Shown here piece by piece: positions 33,970-43,498 of a stretch of 64,000 nucleotides of DNA. A model generated the notes under the pieces. It was not told where the DNA came from. It searched no databases and saw only the letters and a list, made by a program, of their open reading frames with translations. The first letter of the stretch is position 1, and every line of letters begins with the position of its first letter. Position numbers and translations under genes: made by a program. Location of the stretch: the NCBI GenBank assembly GCA_001770955.1, contig MESL01000035.1:1-64000 (forward strand), given 5' to 3'. Source of the DNA: Burkholderiales bacterium RIFCSPLOWO2_12_FULL_65_40. GTDB lineage: Bacteria > Pseudomonadota > Gammaproteobacteria > Burkholderiales > Burkholderiaceae_C.

Positions 33970-34236
33970 TCAGCGCGCAGCCTCGGGCAGCTCGATCTTG
34001 ACTTCGAGCACTTCCAGGTTGTCCTGGCGCTCCAGGTGCACCTTGAGGTCTTCGGGGTTGATCTTGACGTACTTGGAGATCACGGCCACCAGTTCGCGCT
34101 GCAGCGCGGGCAGGTAGTCGGGCTCGGCGGCGTTGCGGCCGCTGCGTTCGTGCGCCAGGATGATCTGCAGGCGCTCCTTGGCAACGCTAGCGGTCTTTTT
34201 CTTTTCGCCGAGCAGGAAGGACAGAAAGGATGCCAT
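33970..34236 (-). CDS. minE: Cell division topological specificity factor
   Basis: MinE stimulates MinD ATPase and drives the Min oscillation that keeps the division ring at midcell. The 88-residue protein has the amphipathic N-terminal membrane segment [10 protein letters not shown], the MinD-contact helix [16 protein letters not shown] and the dimeric topological domain ([17 protein letters not shown]). It starts 3 bases after minD and closes the minCDE operon. Confidence 0.97.
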   Translation of the reverse strand: MASFLSFLLGEKKKTASVAKERLQIILAHERSGRNAAEPDYLPALQRELVAVISKYVKINPEDLKVHLERQDNLEVLEVKIELPEAAR

Positions 34237-34239
34237 GGC

Positions 34240-35055
34240 TTATTTGCTCCCGAACAGGCGTTTGAAGAAGCCCGGTTTTTCAGCGTCGATGAAGCGCAGG
34301 GGCTTGTCCTCGCCGAGGAAGCGGTCTATCACGTCCTTGTAGGCCTCGGACACATCGCTGCCCTGGGCGTGGATGGCGGGCGTGCCCTGGTTGGACGACT
34401 GCAGCACCACTTCCGACTCCGGAATCACGCCGATCAGCTTGATGCGCAGGATGTCCTGGATGTCCTCCAGGCTCAGCATCTGGCCGTCCTGCACGCGGCT
34501 GGGGTTGTAGCGGGTGATGAGCAGGTGCTCCCGGATAGGCTCGCCGCCTTCAATGGCGCGTTTGGTCTTGCTGCCCAGCATGCCCAGGATGCGGTCGGAG
34601 TCGCGCACCGAAGACACCTCGGGGTTGGTCACCAGCAGCGCCTCGTCGGCAAAGTGCATGGCCATGAGCGCGCCGCTCTCGATGCCGGCGGGCGAGTCGC
34701 AAATGATGTACTCAAACCCCATTCCGGCCAGGTCGTTCAGGATCTTCTCGACACCTTCCTGGGTGAGTGCATCCTTGTCGCGCGTCTGGCTGGCGGCCAG
34801 CACGAACAGGTTGTCGCACTGCTTGTCCTTGATGAGGGCCTGGTTCAGGTTGGCCTCGCCGTGGATCACGTTGATCAGGTCGTACACCACGCGCCGCTCG
34901 CAGCCCATGATGAGGTCGAGATTGCGCAGGCCGACGTCGAAGTCGATCACGGCAGTCTTGTGGCCGCGCAGGGCGAGGCCGGAGGCAAAGCTGGCACTGG
35001 TGGTGGTCTTGCCCACGCCACCCTTGCCGGAGGTCACGACGACGATTTTGGCCAT
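34240..35055 (-). CDS. minD: Septum site-determining ATPase
   Basis: Membrane-cycling ParA/MinD ATPase that recruits MinC and is displaced by MinE. The 271-residue protein has the deviant Walker A VTSGKGGVGKTT (about 7-18), the switch region VIDFDVGLRNLD and the C-terminal amphipathic membrane-targeting helix KPGFFKRLFGSK. It lies between minC (39 bases upstream) and minE. Confidence 0.97.
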   Translation of the reverse strand: MAKIVVVTSGKGGVGKTTTSASFASGLALRGHKTAVIDFDVGLRNLDLIMGCERRVVYDLINVIHGEANLNQALIKDKQCDNLFVLAASQTRDKDALTQEGVEKILNDLAGMGFEYIICDSPAGIESGALMAMHFADEALLVTNPEVSSVRDSDRILGMLGSKTKRAIEGGEPIREHLLITRYNPSRVQDGQMLSLEDIQDILRIKLIGVIPESEVVLQSSNQGTPAIHAQGSDVSEAYKDVIDRFLGEDKPLRFIDAEKPGFFKRLFGSK

Positions 35056-35094
35056 GTGATGCTGTTTCCCTGTGGGGTTGGTACGAATGAAGGA

Positions 35095-35856
35095 TCAGGC
35101 AAGCGGCTCGATCAGGAGCTTCTCGCCATCGAGCCGCACCTGGGCCGGCTTGCCGCGCACGTTGTCGGGCAGTTCGGTTTCGGTGGTGCGGTAGATGCCC
35201 GCGATGGAGACGAGCTGCGGCTCCAGGCAGGTGGAAAAGATGCGCGCCTCGGTGTTGCCGCGCGCCCCCGCGATGGCCCGGCCCCGCAGCGGGGCATAGA
35301 CATGGATGTTGCCGTCGGCAATGACTTCGGCCCCGAAGCTTACGACGGCCATCACGACGAGGTCGGCTCCGCGCGCATAGACCTGTTGGCCCGAGCGCAG
35401 GGGTTTGTCCACGACAACCGCGGCGGGCCCGGCCACGGGCACCTCGCGCACCACCTCGACCTCGCGGACCACTTCGCGCACCCCTGTGCGCGCTTCCTGT
35501 GCAGGCCCCTCGGCGCGCGCGTGCGGCGCCTCGGGCGCGGCCACCAGCCCCACGGCGTGCGCCGCCTCCATCTGCGCAGGGCTGCCGCCGCGCACGGCCA
35601 CCGGCAGCGTGCGGTGCTGGCGCAGCAGCGCGGTGACGGCGGTAAAGTCGATCGGCTCGGGCGCGTCGCGCACGCTCGCCAGGTCGATCAGCACGGGGTC
35701 GTTGTCGAAAAAATCCGCATTGCCTGCCAGGTGCTCGGCCAGATCGGCGGCGAGCACGGCGTCGTCGGTGGTCTTGAGCACCACGGCCACCACCGGCAAC
35801 GAGGCGCTCTTGAGATCAAAGCTGGTGCGGGCGTGGCCCGCCGTGTCAACGGCCAT
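35095..35856 (-). CDS. minC: Septum site-determining inhibitor
   Basis: MinC blocks FtsZ polymerisation at the poles. From ATG 35856 the protein has 253 residues: an N-terminal FtsZ-binding domain (SFDLKSASLPVVAVVL), a linker that is unusually rich in Glu/Val/Arg (REVVREVEVVREVPV), and the C-terminal beta-helix domain (QQVYARGADLVVMAVVSFGA and GRAIAGARGNTEARIF). It is first in the minCDE operon and divergent from a GGDEF-EAL gene. Confidence 0.93.
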   Translation of the reverse strand: MAVDTAGHARTSFDLKSASLPVVAVVLKTTDDAVLAADLAEHLAGNADFFDNDPVLIDLASVRDAPEPIDFTAVTALLRQHRTLPVAVRGGSPAQMEAAHAVGLVAAPEAPHARAEGPAQEARTGVREVVREVEVVREVPVAGPAAVVVDKPLRSGQQVYARGADLVVMAVVSFGAEVIADGNIHVYAPLRGRAIAGARGNTEARIFSTCLEPQLVSIAGIYRTTETELPDNVRGKPAQVRLDGEKLLIEPLA

Positions 35857-36044
35857 GAAGTGGGGATGATAATGAGACAGTGGGAACGCTCTCCCGAAGC
35901 CGCGAAGTGTACCGTGCCACCCCCATGGCGCCGGGTATGCCGTGGATCCCGTCGTCCGGCACCGGGCCCATCGGCCTTGCGACGCGTTCAGCGGCAGGGC
36001 TTGGGGCAAACCCTAGGACGCGGGGGCGATGCAATTCTGTCACC

Positions 36045-38633
36045 ATGACACAAGCGAAAGCTTGGTGCACAGACGACCTTTCTCCGCCCTTGCAGAAACC
36101 GTCCGTCCACCGGGAGAGGACCTTGACCCAGCATACGCATTTTTTCAGCGCCCTGGACCTTCAGGCGGAGCTGCGGCTGTTCCGGGACATGCTGGAACAT
36201 GTGCCCGTGGGCATTGCGCTGTTCGATCCCGATCTGCGGCTGCTGGCCATCAACCACCTGACGGTGGCGATGCTGGAGTTTCCGCTGTCGCTCTTCACCG
36301 ACCAGATGCCCACGCTGGAAGACCTGCTGTACTTCAATGCCTGCCGTGGCGAGTATGGCCCGGGCGACCCGCATGAACTGACACGCCAGCGCATGGACCT
36401 GGCCCGCAAGCGCGAAGCCCATCGCTTCGTGCGCCAGCGCCCGGGGGGCTCCATGATCGAAGTCATTGGCGCCCCGCTGCCGGGTGGCGGTTTCGTCAGC
36501 ATCTACACCGACATCACCGAGCGCGAACACAATGCCACGGCCATGCACGACCAGACGCTCTACCTGCGCAGCGTGCTGGCGCATCTGCCCCAGGGCATCT
36601 CGGTGTTTGACGACCAGCTGCGCCTCAAATGCTGGAACGACAAGCTGCTGGACGTGCTCGACCTGCCCCCCGAAGGGGTGTACCCCGACGTGCCGTTTGA
36701 CGACCTGATCCGTTACCCGGCGCGGCGCGGCGAGTTTGGCCCGGGCAACCCCGAGGCCTACGTGCAGCAGCGCCGCGAGTGGGCCTTGCGCTTTGAGCCC
36801 CACCGCCTGGAACGCACCCGGCCCACGGGCCGCACGCACCTGGTCGAGGGCCGCCCCATGCAGGCCGACGGACGCATCGTGGGCTTTGTCACCAGCTACA
36901 CCGACATCACCGAAAACAAGGCGCGCGAAGCCGCCCTGGCCGAAAAGAACGAACTGCTGCAGACCCTGGCCGACAACCTGCCCTGCGGCGTGAGCATTTT
37001 CGACAAGGACCTGCACCTAGTACTAATGAACGACGAGGCCATCCGCCTGCTGGGCTTTACCCGCGAGCTGGTGGACCAGCGACCCCACTTCTCCGAGCTG
37101 GCCCGCTTCAACGCCGAGCGCGGTGAATACGGCGCGGTGGACGTCGAGCGCTTCGTGGCCGAGCTCACGGCCAAGGCGCTGCATCCCACGCACCACCACA
37201 TGGAGCGTGTGCGGCCCAACGGCGTGGTGATCGACCTGGTGGGCGCGCCCATCCCGCATGGGGGCTTTGTCACCATTTATTCCGACGTCACCGAGCAGCG
37301 GCAGGCCGCCCAGGCCATCGAACGGCTGGCGCACCACGACACCCTCACCGGCCTGGCCAACCGCTACACGCTCGAAGCCCGCCTGGACCAGCTTGTGGCC
37401 GACGCACGGCGCCACGGCCGACGCCTGGCGGTGCTGTTTCTCGACATGGACAACTTCAAGGGCATCAACGACAGCCTGGGCCATGGCGTGGGTGACGAGT
37501 TTCTGCGCATCACCGCGCAGCGCCTGCGCGAGACCGTGCGCGAGAACGACATCGTGGCGCGCCTCGGGGGCGACGAATTCGTGGTGGTGCTGCCCGAGGT
37601 GCACCAGCCCGAGCACGCCCTGTGTGTGGCCTCCAAGCTGCTGGATCGCCTGGCGCAGCCCATCGAGCTGTCAGAGCACAAGCTCAATGCCTCCACCTCC
37701 ATCGGCATCTGCTTTTACCCGCAGGACGGCCAGGATCGGGGCAGCCTGATGCAGAGCGCCGACATTGCCATGTACCAGGCCAAGAGCATGGGCAAGGGGG
37801 TTTATCGTTGCTTTGACGCCAGCATGATGGAGGTGGCTGCCCGGCGCGCGAACCTCGAGCGCGCGCTCAAGCAGGCCGTGGCGCAGCAGGCGTTCGACGT
37901 GCACTACCAGCCCCAGATCGATGGCCGCAGCGGCCAGGTGCTCGGCCTGGAGGCGCTGATCCGCTGGGAACGCTCGGAAGGCCAGTGGATTGCCCCCCTG
38001 GACTTCATACCGCTGGCCGAAGAGCTGGGGCTGATCAACCAGATGGGCGAATGGGTGCTGCACACCGCCTGCGCGGCCCTGGCCGGATGGCACCGCCAGG
38101 GTCTGAACCATTTGACCCTGGCAGTCAACCTCAGCGCCGTGCAACTGCGCAACCCGCAATTGCCCGCGCAGATCGCCGAGGTTCTGCAGACCCACGCCCT
38201 GCCCGCCGGTGCGCTGACCCTGGAAGTGACCGAATCGGTCGCCATGCAGGACCCGCAGGCCAGCGTGCAGCGGCTGGAACAGATCCGAGCCCTGGGCGTA
38301 CGCCTGGCCATGGACGACTTTGGCACCGGCTACTCCTCGCTGGCCTACCTGCAGCGGCTGCCACTGGACTACCTCAAGCTCGACCGCACCTTCGTGCGCG
38401 ACCTGGAAACCAACCCCAACGACGCCGCCATCTGCACCGCCACCATCAGCCTGGCGCACCACCTGGGCCTGGCCGTGGTGGCCGAGGGGGTGGAAACACC
38501 GGGCCAGCGCAACTTTCTGGCAGGCCTCGCCTGCGACATGTGCCAGGGCTACCTGTTCAGCCGCCCGCTGTCGCACAACGCCGCCACGCAGTGGCTGCTG
38601 GCGGCCGCCGGCACGGACCGGCCCGCACACTGA
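36045..38633 (+). CDS. Triple PAS / GGDEF / EAL cyclic-di-GMP enzyme
   Basis: An 862-residue soluble protein (ATG 36045; TTG 36123 with a purine-rich GGGAGAGGA is an alternative). Three similar PAS-like repeats occupy about 30-150, 150-280 and 280-410, each with a variant of LFDPDLRLLAINH and RGEYGPGDP. The GGDEF domain is intact (RLGGDEF near 508-512, RxxD site REND). The EAL domain has GLEALIRW (near 636) and DDFGTGYSSLAYL, so it could also hydrolyse the messenger. Which activity dominates cannot be read from sequence. It is divergent from minC. Confidence 0.92.
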   Translation: MTQAKAWCTDDLSPPLQKPSVHRERTLTQHTHFFSALDLQAELRLFRDMLEHVPVGIALFDPDLRLLAINHLTVAMLEFPLSLFTDQMPTLEDLLYFNACRGEYGPGDPHELTRQRMDLARKREAHRFVRQRPGGSMIEVIGAPLPGGGFVSIYTDITEREHNATAMHDQTLYLRSVLAHLPQGISVFDDQLRLKCWNDKLLDVLDLPPEGVYPDVPFDDLIRYPARRGEFGPGNPEAYVQQRREWALRFEPHRLERTRPTGRTHLVEGRPMQADGRIVGFVTSYTDITENKAREAALAEKNELLQTLADNLPCGVSIFDKDLHLVLMNDEAIRLLGFTRELVDQRPHFSELARFNAERGEYGAVDVERFVAELTAKALHPTHHHMERVRPNGVVIDLVGAPIPHGGFVTIYSDVTEQRQAAQAIERLAHHDTLTGLANRYTLEARLDQLVADARRHGRRLAVLFLDMDNFKGINDSLGHGVGDEFLRITAQRLRETVRENDIVARLGGDEFVVVLPEVHQPEHALCVASKLLDRLAQPIELSEHKLNASTSIGICFYPQDGQDRGSLMQSADIAMYQAKSMGKGVYRCFDASMMEVAARRANLERALKQAVAQQAFDVHYQPQIDGRSGQVLGLEALIRWERSEGQWIAPLDFIPLAEELGLINQMGEWVLHTACAALAGWHRQGLNHLTLAVNLSAVQLRNPQLPAQIAEVLQTHALPAGALTLEVTESVAMQDPQASVQRLEQIRALGVRLAMDDFGTGYSSLAYLQRLPLDYLKLDRTFVRDLETNPNDAAICTATISLAHHLGLAVVAEGVETPGQRNFLAGLACDMCQGYLFSRPLSHNAATQWLLAAAGTDRPAH

Positions 38634-38701
38634 ACCCAGCCCCCTGCAGGTATGTCGCCTGGGTGCCGCACCGGCGCGGATGCCGCCTTCGATAATGCGC
38701 C

Positions 38702-39625
38702 ATGCCCTTTCCCCGCAAGAACCACCTCGACCCCCTCGCCATTGCCATTCTTCTGGCCTGCTGCATCCTCTGGGGCGCTCAGCAGGTGCTGGTCAAGGCC
38801 ACAGTGGCCGAGGTGGCGCCGGTGTTCCAGGCCTTTGTGCGCTTTGCCATCGCCTTGGCAGCCATCATGGCCTGGTGCCTGTGGCGGGGCGTGCGCCTGG
38901 GCAGCGCAGGCGAACCCGTGGGCGCGGCGCGCGCCGGGCTGCTGGCCGGGGCGCTGTTTGCCAGCGAATTCGCCTGCATCTACATCGGCCTGCAATACAC
39001 CACGGCCTCGCGGCTGACGGTGTTTCTGTATTGCTCGCCGTTCTGGGTGGCGCTGCTGCTGCCGCGCTTCGTGCCCGGTGAAGGGCTGCGCGGCTGGCAG
39101 TGGCTGGGCCTGGCCGGTGCGTTTGCCGGTGTGGGGCTGGCCATGGGCGACGGCCTGTTCGGCCCGGCCAACGCCGCGCTGCCGCGCGCCTGGCTGGGCG
39201 ACCTGCTGGGCTTGCTGGCGGGCCTGCTGTGGGCGCTGACCACGGTGGTCATCCGCACCACACCGCTGGGCCATGTGGCCCCGGCCAAGCAACTGCTTTA
39301 TCAGGTGGCGGTGAGCACGGCGGTGCTGCCGCTGCTCTCGCTGGCACTGGGCGAGCGCTGGAGCTTTGACTTCAGCACCTTCGCCACCGTCTCACTGCTG
39401 GTGCAGGCGCTGCTGGGGGCATTTGCCAGCTACCTGGCCTGGATGTGGATGCTGGCGCACTACCCGGCCACGAAAATCTCGGTGTTCGTCTTCCTCACGC
39501 CCGTGTTCGCGCTGCTGGCCGGTGCCGGCTGGCTGGGCGAGCCCGTGACGCCCGGGCTGCTGGTGGCGCTGACGCTGGTGGCGGCGGGGATCGTGCTGGT
39601 GAACCGCAAGCCTGCGGCGGTCTGA
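38702..39625 (+). CDS. EamA/DMT-family transporter
   Basis: A 307-residue inner-membrane protein with ten predicted helices in two EamA repeats (about 10-145 and 165-300). Conserved features include CCILWGAQQVLVK in helix 1, YTTASRLTVFLYCSPFWVAL and, near the end, FLTPVFALLAGAGWLGE. The family exports amino acids, metabolites or drugs; the substrate is not deducible. It lies alone between two c-di-GMP genes. Confidence 0.9.
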   Translation: MPFPRKNHLDPLAIAILLACCILWGAQQVLVKATVAEVAPVFQAFVRFAIALAAIMAWCLWRGVRLGSAGEPVGAARAGLLAGALFASEFACIYIGLQYTTASRLTVFLYCSPFWVALLLPRFVPGEGLRGWQWLGLAGAFAGVGLAMGDGLFGPANAALPRAWLGDLLGLLAGLLWALTTVVIRTTPLGHVAPAKQLLYQVAVSTAVLPLLSLALGERWSFDFSTFATVSLLVQALLGAFASYLAWMWMLAHYPATKISVFVFLTPVFALLAGAGWLGEPVTPGLLVALTLVAAGIVLVNRKPAAV

Positions 39626-39928
39626 ATTTCAAGCCCCTCTGGCGTGTATCGCATGCCAAGGGGTGCCTCTGTCTTTCGCATGGGCCGGACCAGCGCAATG
39701 CTGTGCCAGTGGCGGAACAGTGTCTGCACGACGACTGGGCCCCATGCCCCGTCCCAACGGGATGGAGGCAAGCACCCCGGGGCGCGCCCTGCCGGAAGCG
39801 GCGGTCGGCTGTCGAACGCGCAACTCCGTAAGGCTTTCCCCCGCCCGGGTGGGTGGCAATAAAAACAATGTCCTGATCATGGTTTTTTGGTAGGGTGTGT
39901 TTTCCCGTACCGATTGACCAACCATGCC
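39626..39928. other. Intergenic, no gene seen
   Basis: The 303 bases after the EamA gene show no convincing gene, repeat or terminator. A weak GGCTTTCCCCCGCCCGGGTG structure near 39832 is the only feature of note. Confidence 0.4.
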
Positions 39929-40135
39929 ATGAAAAAGCTCTCCGTCGCCGAGCTGCAGAATGCCTCGGACCAGGTATTGCGCAAGAGCCTGATGAGCGGG
40001 GACACGCGCTGGCGCTTCGTGTCGCTTTCCAGGTGGAAGCGCATGCGTCTGGAGTTGGCGGCATGGTGGCTGGGCAGCGCCGCAGGCACGGTGTCGATAG
40101 GCGGCCCGCTGGCAGCATTCCAGCACAGGGGGTGA
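39929..40135 (+). CDS. Possible small protein upstream of a PAS-GGDEF-EAL gene
   Basis: A 68-codon frame beginning MKKLSVAELQNASDQVLRKS and ending one base before the next gene's ATG (TGA-G-ATG). It is basic and has a weakly hydrophobic stretch (LELAAWWLGSAAGTVSIGG). Its tight spacing suggests translational coupling with the cyclic-di-GMP enzyme. It has no ribosome site and no recognised family; it could be spurious. Confidence 0.42.
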   Translation: MKKLSVAELQNASDQVLRKSLMSGDTRWRFVSLSRWKRMRLELAAWWLGSAAGTVSIGGPLAAFQHRG

Positions 40136-40136
40136 G

Positions 40137-41939
40137 ATGCGGCCAACATCCAACGAACAAGCCCTCGCAATGGCGGCACTGGACGCCGCGCCGGATGGCA
40201 TCCTGATCGTGGATGACACCGGCACCATCCTCAAAGTCAATCCGGCCACCGAATTGTTGACCGGCTATTGTCCCGAAGAACTGACAGGCCAATCGGTCAG
40301 CATGTTTCTGCCCCAGCACATGCGAAGCAAGCACGACCATCTGGTCCAAAGCTTTTTTCTGCACCCGGTTTCGCGGCCCATGGGCATGGTCCGTCAGTTA
40401 CAACTGCTGCGCAAGGATGGCCAGTCGGTGCCGATCGACATCGCGCTGGGTCACTGCACCATGGACGACCGCCCGACGGCGGTGGTGTACGTGCGCGACA
40501 TGACCGAGATGAAACGCCTGCAGGAAGACCTGCACTATCAGGCCACGCACGACGGGCTCACCGGGCTGGCAAACCGGTGGATGTTCATGCAGCATTTCGA
40601 GCACGGCATCCAGCGGGCACGGCGCAGTGGCCAGATGATGGCGCTTTTGCTGCTCGACCTCGACGAGTTCAAGGACGTCAACGACTCCCACGGTCATGCG
40701 GCGGGCGACCAGGTGCTGATCGAGATGGCGCGCAGGCTGCGCAGCAGTTTGCGCACGGGCGATGTGATTGCCCGGCTGGGGGGTGACGAGTTCACGGTGC
40801 TGCTGCCCGACGTGCCCTCTGTGGACCACGTGCTCCAGATCGCACAGAAGCTGCAGCACAGCCTGTCGGCGCGCTGCCAGATCAAGATGGTGGAAGTCAG
40901 CCTGAGCGCCAGCATCGGCATTGCGGCCTTCCCTGACGATGCACAGGATTCGGGAACGCTGATGCGCTTTGCGGACATGGCCATGTATGCGGCCAAGGCC
41001 CAGGGACGGGGCACGCAGGCCGTTTACCGGCCCGAAATGAGCGAAGCCCTGGGCGAGCGCAGCCAGATCCACGACAGGCTCAAGCGTGCCGTCGAAACAC
41101 AGGCCCTCGAACTGCACTACCAGCCCCAGGTGGATGTGAACTCCGGAGAGATCGTGGGCGTGGAGGCGCTGCTGCGCTGGCACGATGCCGAGCTGGGGAA
41201 CGTATCGCCCGATCGTTTCATCCCCGTCGCGGTGTCCACCGGCCTGATCCACGCACTGGGCGACTGGGCGCTGGAGACCGCTTGCCGCCAGGCGGCCGAA
41301 TGGGCAGCCCGCGGAACACCGGTGCGCGTTTCGGTCAACCTGTCGGCCCAGCAATTTCGCCAAGCGCAGCTCCCAGCAAGGCTGCAGCAATTGCTCACCC
41401 AGTACGGCACGCGCGCTGAGCTGATTGAACTGGAGATCACCGAGACCGAAGCCATGGCCGACCCCGACACGGCACGCCAGGTATTCGAAAGACTATGTGC
41501 CCTGGGTTTGAGCATTGCGCTGGACGATTTTGGGACAGGCTACTCATCGCTGTCCTACCTGCGCCAACTGCCGGTGTCGCGCCTGAAGATCGACCGCGAG
41601 TTCATCCGCCAGGTCATGCACAACCACCACGATGCGCTGCTGGTGCGCGCCATGATCGGGATGGCCCACACCCTGGGCCTGCCAGTGGTGGCGGAAGGCG
41701 TCGAAGAGGTCGCACAACTGGAGTTCCTGCACAGCAACCACTGCGAGAGCTACCAGGGCTGGCACTTCGCCAAGGCCCTGCCTGCGGTCGATATCTCTCG
41801 CATGCTCGAGGGCGTCGACCGCACGACCGCGTTTGAACAGCGCCAACTGGCTGAGCGGAGAACACCCGTAAAACAGCCTGCAGCGCCCTATCCACAAGCG
41901 TCAAAAGCTACTTTATCAATAGCAAAGCCGCTGCCCTGA
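40137..41939 (+). CDS. PAS-GGDEF-EAL cyclic-di-GMP enzyme
   Basis: A 600-residue cytoplasmic protein: PAS (about 8-125; DGILIVDDTGTILKVNPATE), GGDEF (motif RLGGDEF, GGDEF at 215-219, RxxD site RTGD), and EAL (VGVEALLRW, EAL at 343-345; DDFGTGYSSLSYL). Both catalytic motifs are intact. The last 20 or so residues (YPQASKATLSIAKPLP) are encoded by an R1 repeat on the opposite strand, an unusual C-terminal extension. GGGGG lies just before the start. It follows the small 68-codon ORF and is convergent with trpB2. Confidence 0.92.
   Translation: MRPTSNEQALAMAALDAAPDGILIVDDTGTILKVNPATELLTGYCPEELTGQSVSMFLPQHMRSKHDHLVQSFFLHPVSRPMGMVRQLQLLRKDGQSVPIDIALGHCTMDDRPTAVVYVRDMTEMKRLQEDLHYQATHDGLTGLANRWMFMQHFEHGIQRARRSGQMMALLLLDLDEFKDVNDSHGHAAGDQVLIEMARRLRSSLRTGDVIARLGGDEFTVLLPDVPSVDHVLQIAQKLQHSLSARCQIKMVEVSLSASIGIAAFPDDAQDSGTLMRFADMAMYAAKAQGRGTQAVYRPEMSEALGERSQIHDRLKRAVETQALELHYQPQVDVNSGEIVGVEALLRWHDAELGNVSPDRFIPVAVSTGLIHALGDWALETACRQAAEWAARGTPVRVSVNLSAQQFRQAQLPARLQQLLTQYGTRAELIELEITETEAMADPDTARQVFERLCALGLSIALDDFGTGYSSLSYLRQLPVSRLKIDREFIRQVMHNHHDALLVRAMIGMAHTLGLPVVAEGVEEVAQLEFLHSNHCESYQGWHFAKALPAVDISRMLEGVDRTTAFEQRQLAERRTPVKQPAAPYPQASKATLSIAKPLP
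41868..41924 (-). repeat. R1 repeat forming the end of the PAS-GGDEF-EAL gene
   Basis: On the minus strand GCTATTgataaaGTAGC, then GACGCTTgtggatagGGCGCT and GCAGGCTGTTTTACG. It lies wholly inside the coding region and encodes the C-terminal residues of the plus-strand gene. Confidence 0.7.
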
Positions 41940-41951
41940 ACAGGCAGCGGC
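41927..41951. terminator. Convergent hairpin between the GGDEF-EAL gene and trpB2
   Basis: GCCGCTGCC-ctgaaca-GGCAGCGGC, perfect nine-base stem. The stop codon of the plus-strand gene lies in its loop. There is no T-run on the plus strand and a weak TTTGC on the minus strand, so termination may be partial. Confidence 0.5.
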
Positions 41952-41989
41952 CTGGAGCGCAAGGGGCCTGGCCCCTTGCGGCTGCCCGC

Positions 41990-43360
41990 TCACACAGGTT
42001 CGACGACGCTCGGCAGGCCCGACAGTGCCATGGCCAGCTCCTTCTCGTCGTAAGCCTCTTCCTTGAGTTCGCCGGCGAAGTACTTCTGGTACGCCACCAT
42101 GTCGAAGTGACCGTGGCCGCAGAGATTGAACAGAATGGTCTCGCTCTTGCCTTCGCGCTTGCAGCGCAGGGCTTCCTCGATGGCGCCCTTGACGGCGTGG
42201 TTGGCTTCCGGAGCAGGCACGATGCCCTCGTTGCGCGCGAACAGCACGCCGGCCTCGAAGCACTGGTTCTGCGTGTAGGCCACGGCTTCCAGCAGACCCA
42301 GTTCCTTGACGTGCGAAACCAGCGGCGCCATGCCGTGGTAGCGCAGGCCGCCGGCATGAAAGCCCGGCGGCGTGAAGGTGCTGCCCAGGGTGTGCATCTT
42401 GGTCAGCGGCGTCATGTGGCCGGTGTCGCCGTAATCGTAGGCGTATTTGCCGCGCGTGAGCGAGGGGCAGGCGGCCGGCTCCACGGCCACGATGCGGGGC
42501 TTGGGGCCGCCGCGCAGGCCGTGGCCGATGAACGGGAAGGCAATGCCGGCAAAGTTGGAGCCGCCGCCGGTGCAGCCCACCACCACGTCGGGCCAGGCGT
42601 CGGCCATCTGCATCTGCTCCATGGCCTCGATGCCGATGATGGTCTGGTGCAGCAGCACATGGTTGAGCACCGAGCCCAGCGCGTACTTGGTGTCGTCGCG
42701 CTGCACGGCCAGCTCCACCGCCTCGGAAATCGCGATGCCCAGGCTGCCCGGGTGGTCGGGGCGCTCGGCGAGCACGCTGCGGCCATACTGGGTTTCGTTC
42801 GACGGCGAGGCCAGGCAGCGCGCGCCGTAGGTTTCCATCACGGCACGGCGGTAGGGTTTCTGGTCGTACGACACGCGCACCTGGAACACCAGCACCTCCA
42901 GGTCAAACAGCGAGCCGGCGAACGACAGCGAGGTGCCCCACTGGCCCGCACCGGTTTCGGTGGTCAGGCGCTTGATGCCGGCCTGCTGGTTGTAAAACGC
43001 CTGCGGAATGGCGGTGTTCGGCTTGTGGCTGCCGGCGGGGCTACCGCCCTCGTACTTGTAGAAGATCTTGGCGGGCGTGCCCAGGGCCTTTTCCAGGCGG
43101 TGCGCGCGGAACAACGGCGCGGGGCGCCAGAGCTGGTAGATCTCGCGCACGGGCTCGGGAATGTCGATCTCGCGCTCGGTGCTCACCTCCTGCAGGATCA
43201 GTTCCATGGGGAACAACGGCGCCAAATCGTCCGGGCCCACGGGCTGGTGCGTGCCGGGGTGCAGCACGGCCGGCAGGGGCTTGGGCAGGTCGGCCTGGAG
43301 GTTGTACCAGGCCTTGGGCATCTGGCTTTCTTGCAGCAGGAACTTGGTCTGACCACTCAT
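41990..43360 (-). CDS. trpB2: Tryptophan synthase beta-like protein, TrpB2 type
   Basis: PLP enzyme of the TrpB2 branch, which condenses indole (or another nucleophile) with serine or phosphoserine. The 456-residue length exceeds TrpB1 (about 400) because of the N-terminal extension typical of TrpB2. The PLP lysine is in GSHKPN, the catalytic glutamate in ETGAGQWG and the phosphate loop in GCTGGGSNF. No trpA or other tryptophan gene is nearby, as usual for TrpB2, so it probably salvages indole. ATG 43360 follows GAGGAG. Confidence 0.93.
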   Translation of the reverse strand: MSGQTKFLLQESQMPKAWYNLQADLPKPLPAVLHPGTHQPVGPDDLAPLFPMELILQEVSTEREIDIPEPVREIYQLWRPAPLFRAHRLEKALGTPAKIFYKYEGGSPAGSHKPNTAIPQAFYNQQAGIKRLTTETGAGQWGTSLSFAGSLFDLEVLVFQVRVSYDQKPYRRAVMETYGARCLASPSNETQYGRSVLAERPDHPGSLGIAISEAVELAVQRDDTKYALGSVLNHVLLHQTIIGIEAMEQMQMADAWPDVVVGCTGGGSNFAGIAFPFIGHGLRGGPKPRIVAVEPAACPSLTRGKYAYDYGDTGHMTPLTKMHTLGSTFTPPGFHAGGLRYHGMAPLVSHVKELGLLEAVAYTQNQCFEAGVLFARNEGIVPAPEANHAVKGAIEEALRCKREGKSETILFNLCGHGHFDMVAYQKYFAGELKEEAYDEKELAMALSGLPSVVEPV

Positions 43361-43429
43361 CGCTTCTTCTCCTCTTTGGGTAAATCACAACCGGGCCAGC
43401 GGGGATGCCCCGCCGCGCAACAGGGCCAT

Positions 43430-43497
43430 CCTACCAGCGGCACGCCGCGCGCAGCGGGGCGAGAGAAAGGGGAAGGCGCGCAGCGCCTCGGGGGGTG
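43430..43497 (-). repeat. R2 repeat (truncated) after pssA
   Basis: Minus strand: CCCCCCGAGGCGCTGCGCGC, with AGGCGC-tgc-GCGCCT hairpin and TTCCCCTTTCTCTCGC; the distal half is lost. It begins 3-4 bases after the pssA stop. Confidence 0.62.
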
Positions 43498-43498
43498 T

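Noticed and set aside
39626-39928. Cyclic-di-GMP (GEMM) riboswitch before the GGDEF-EAL gene
   Set aside because: The conserved GEMM core and tetraloop receptor motifs were not found.
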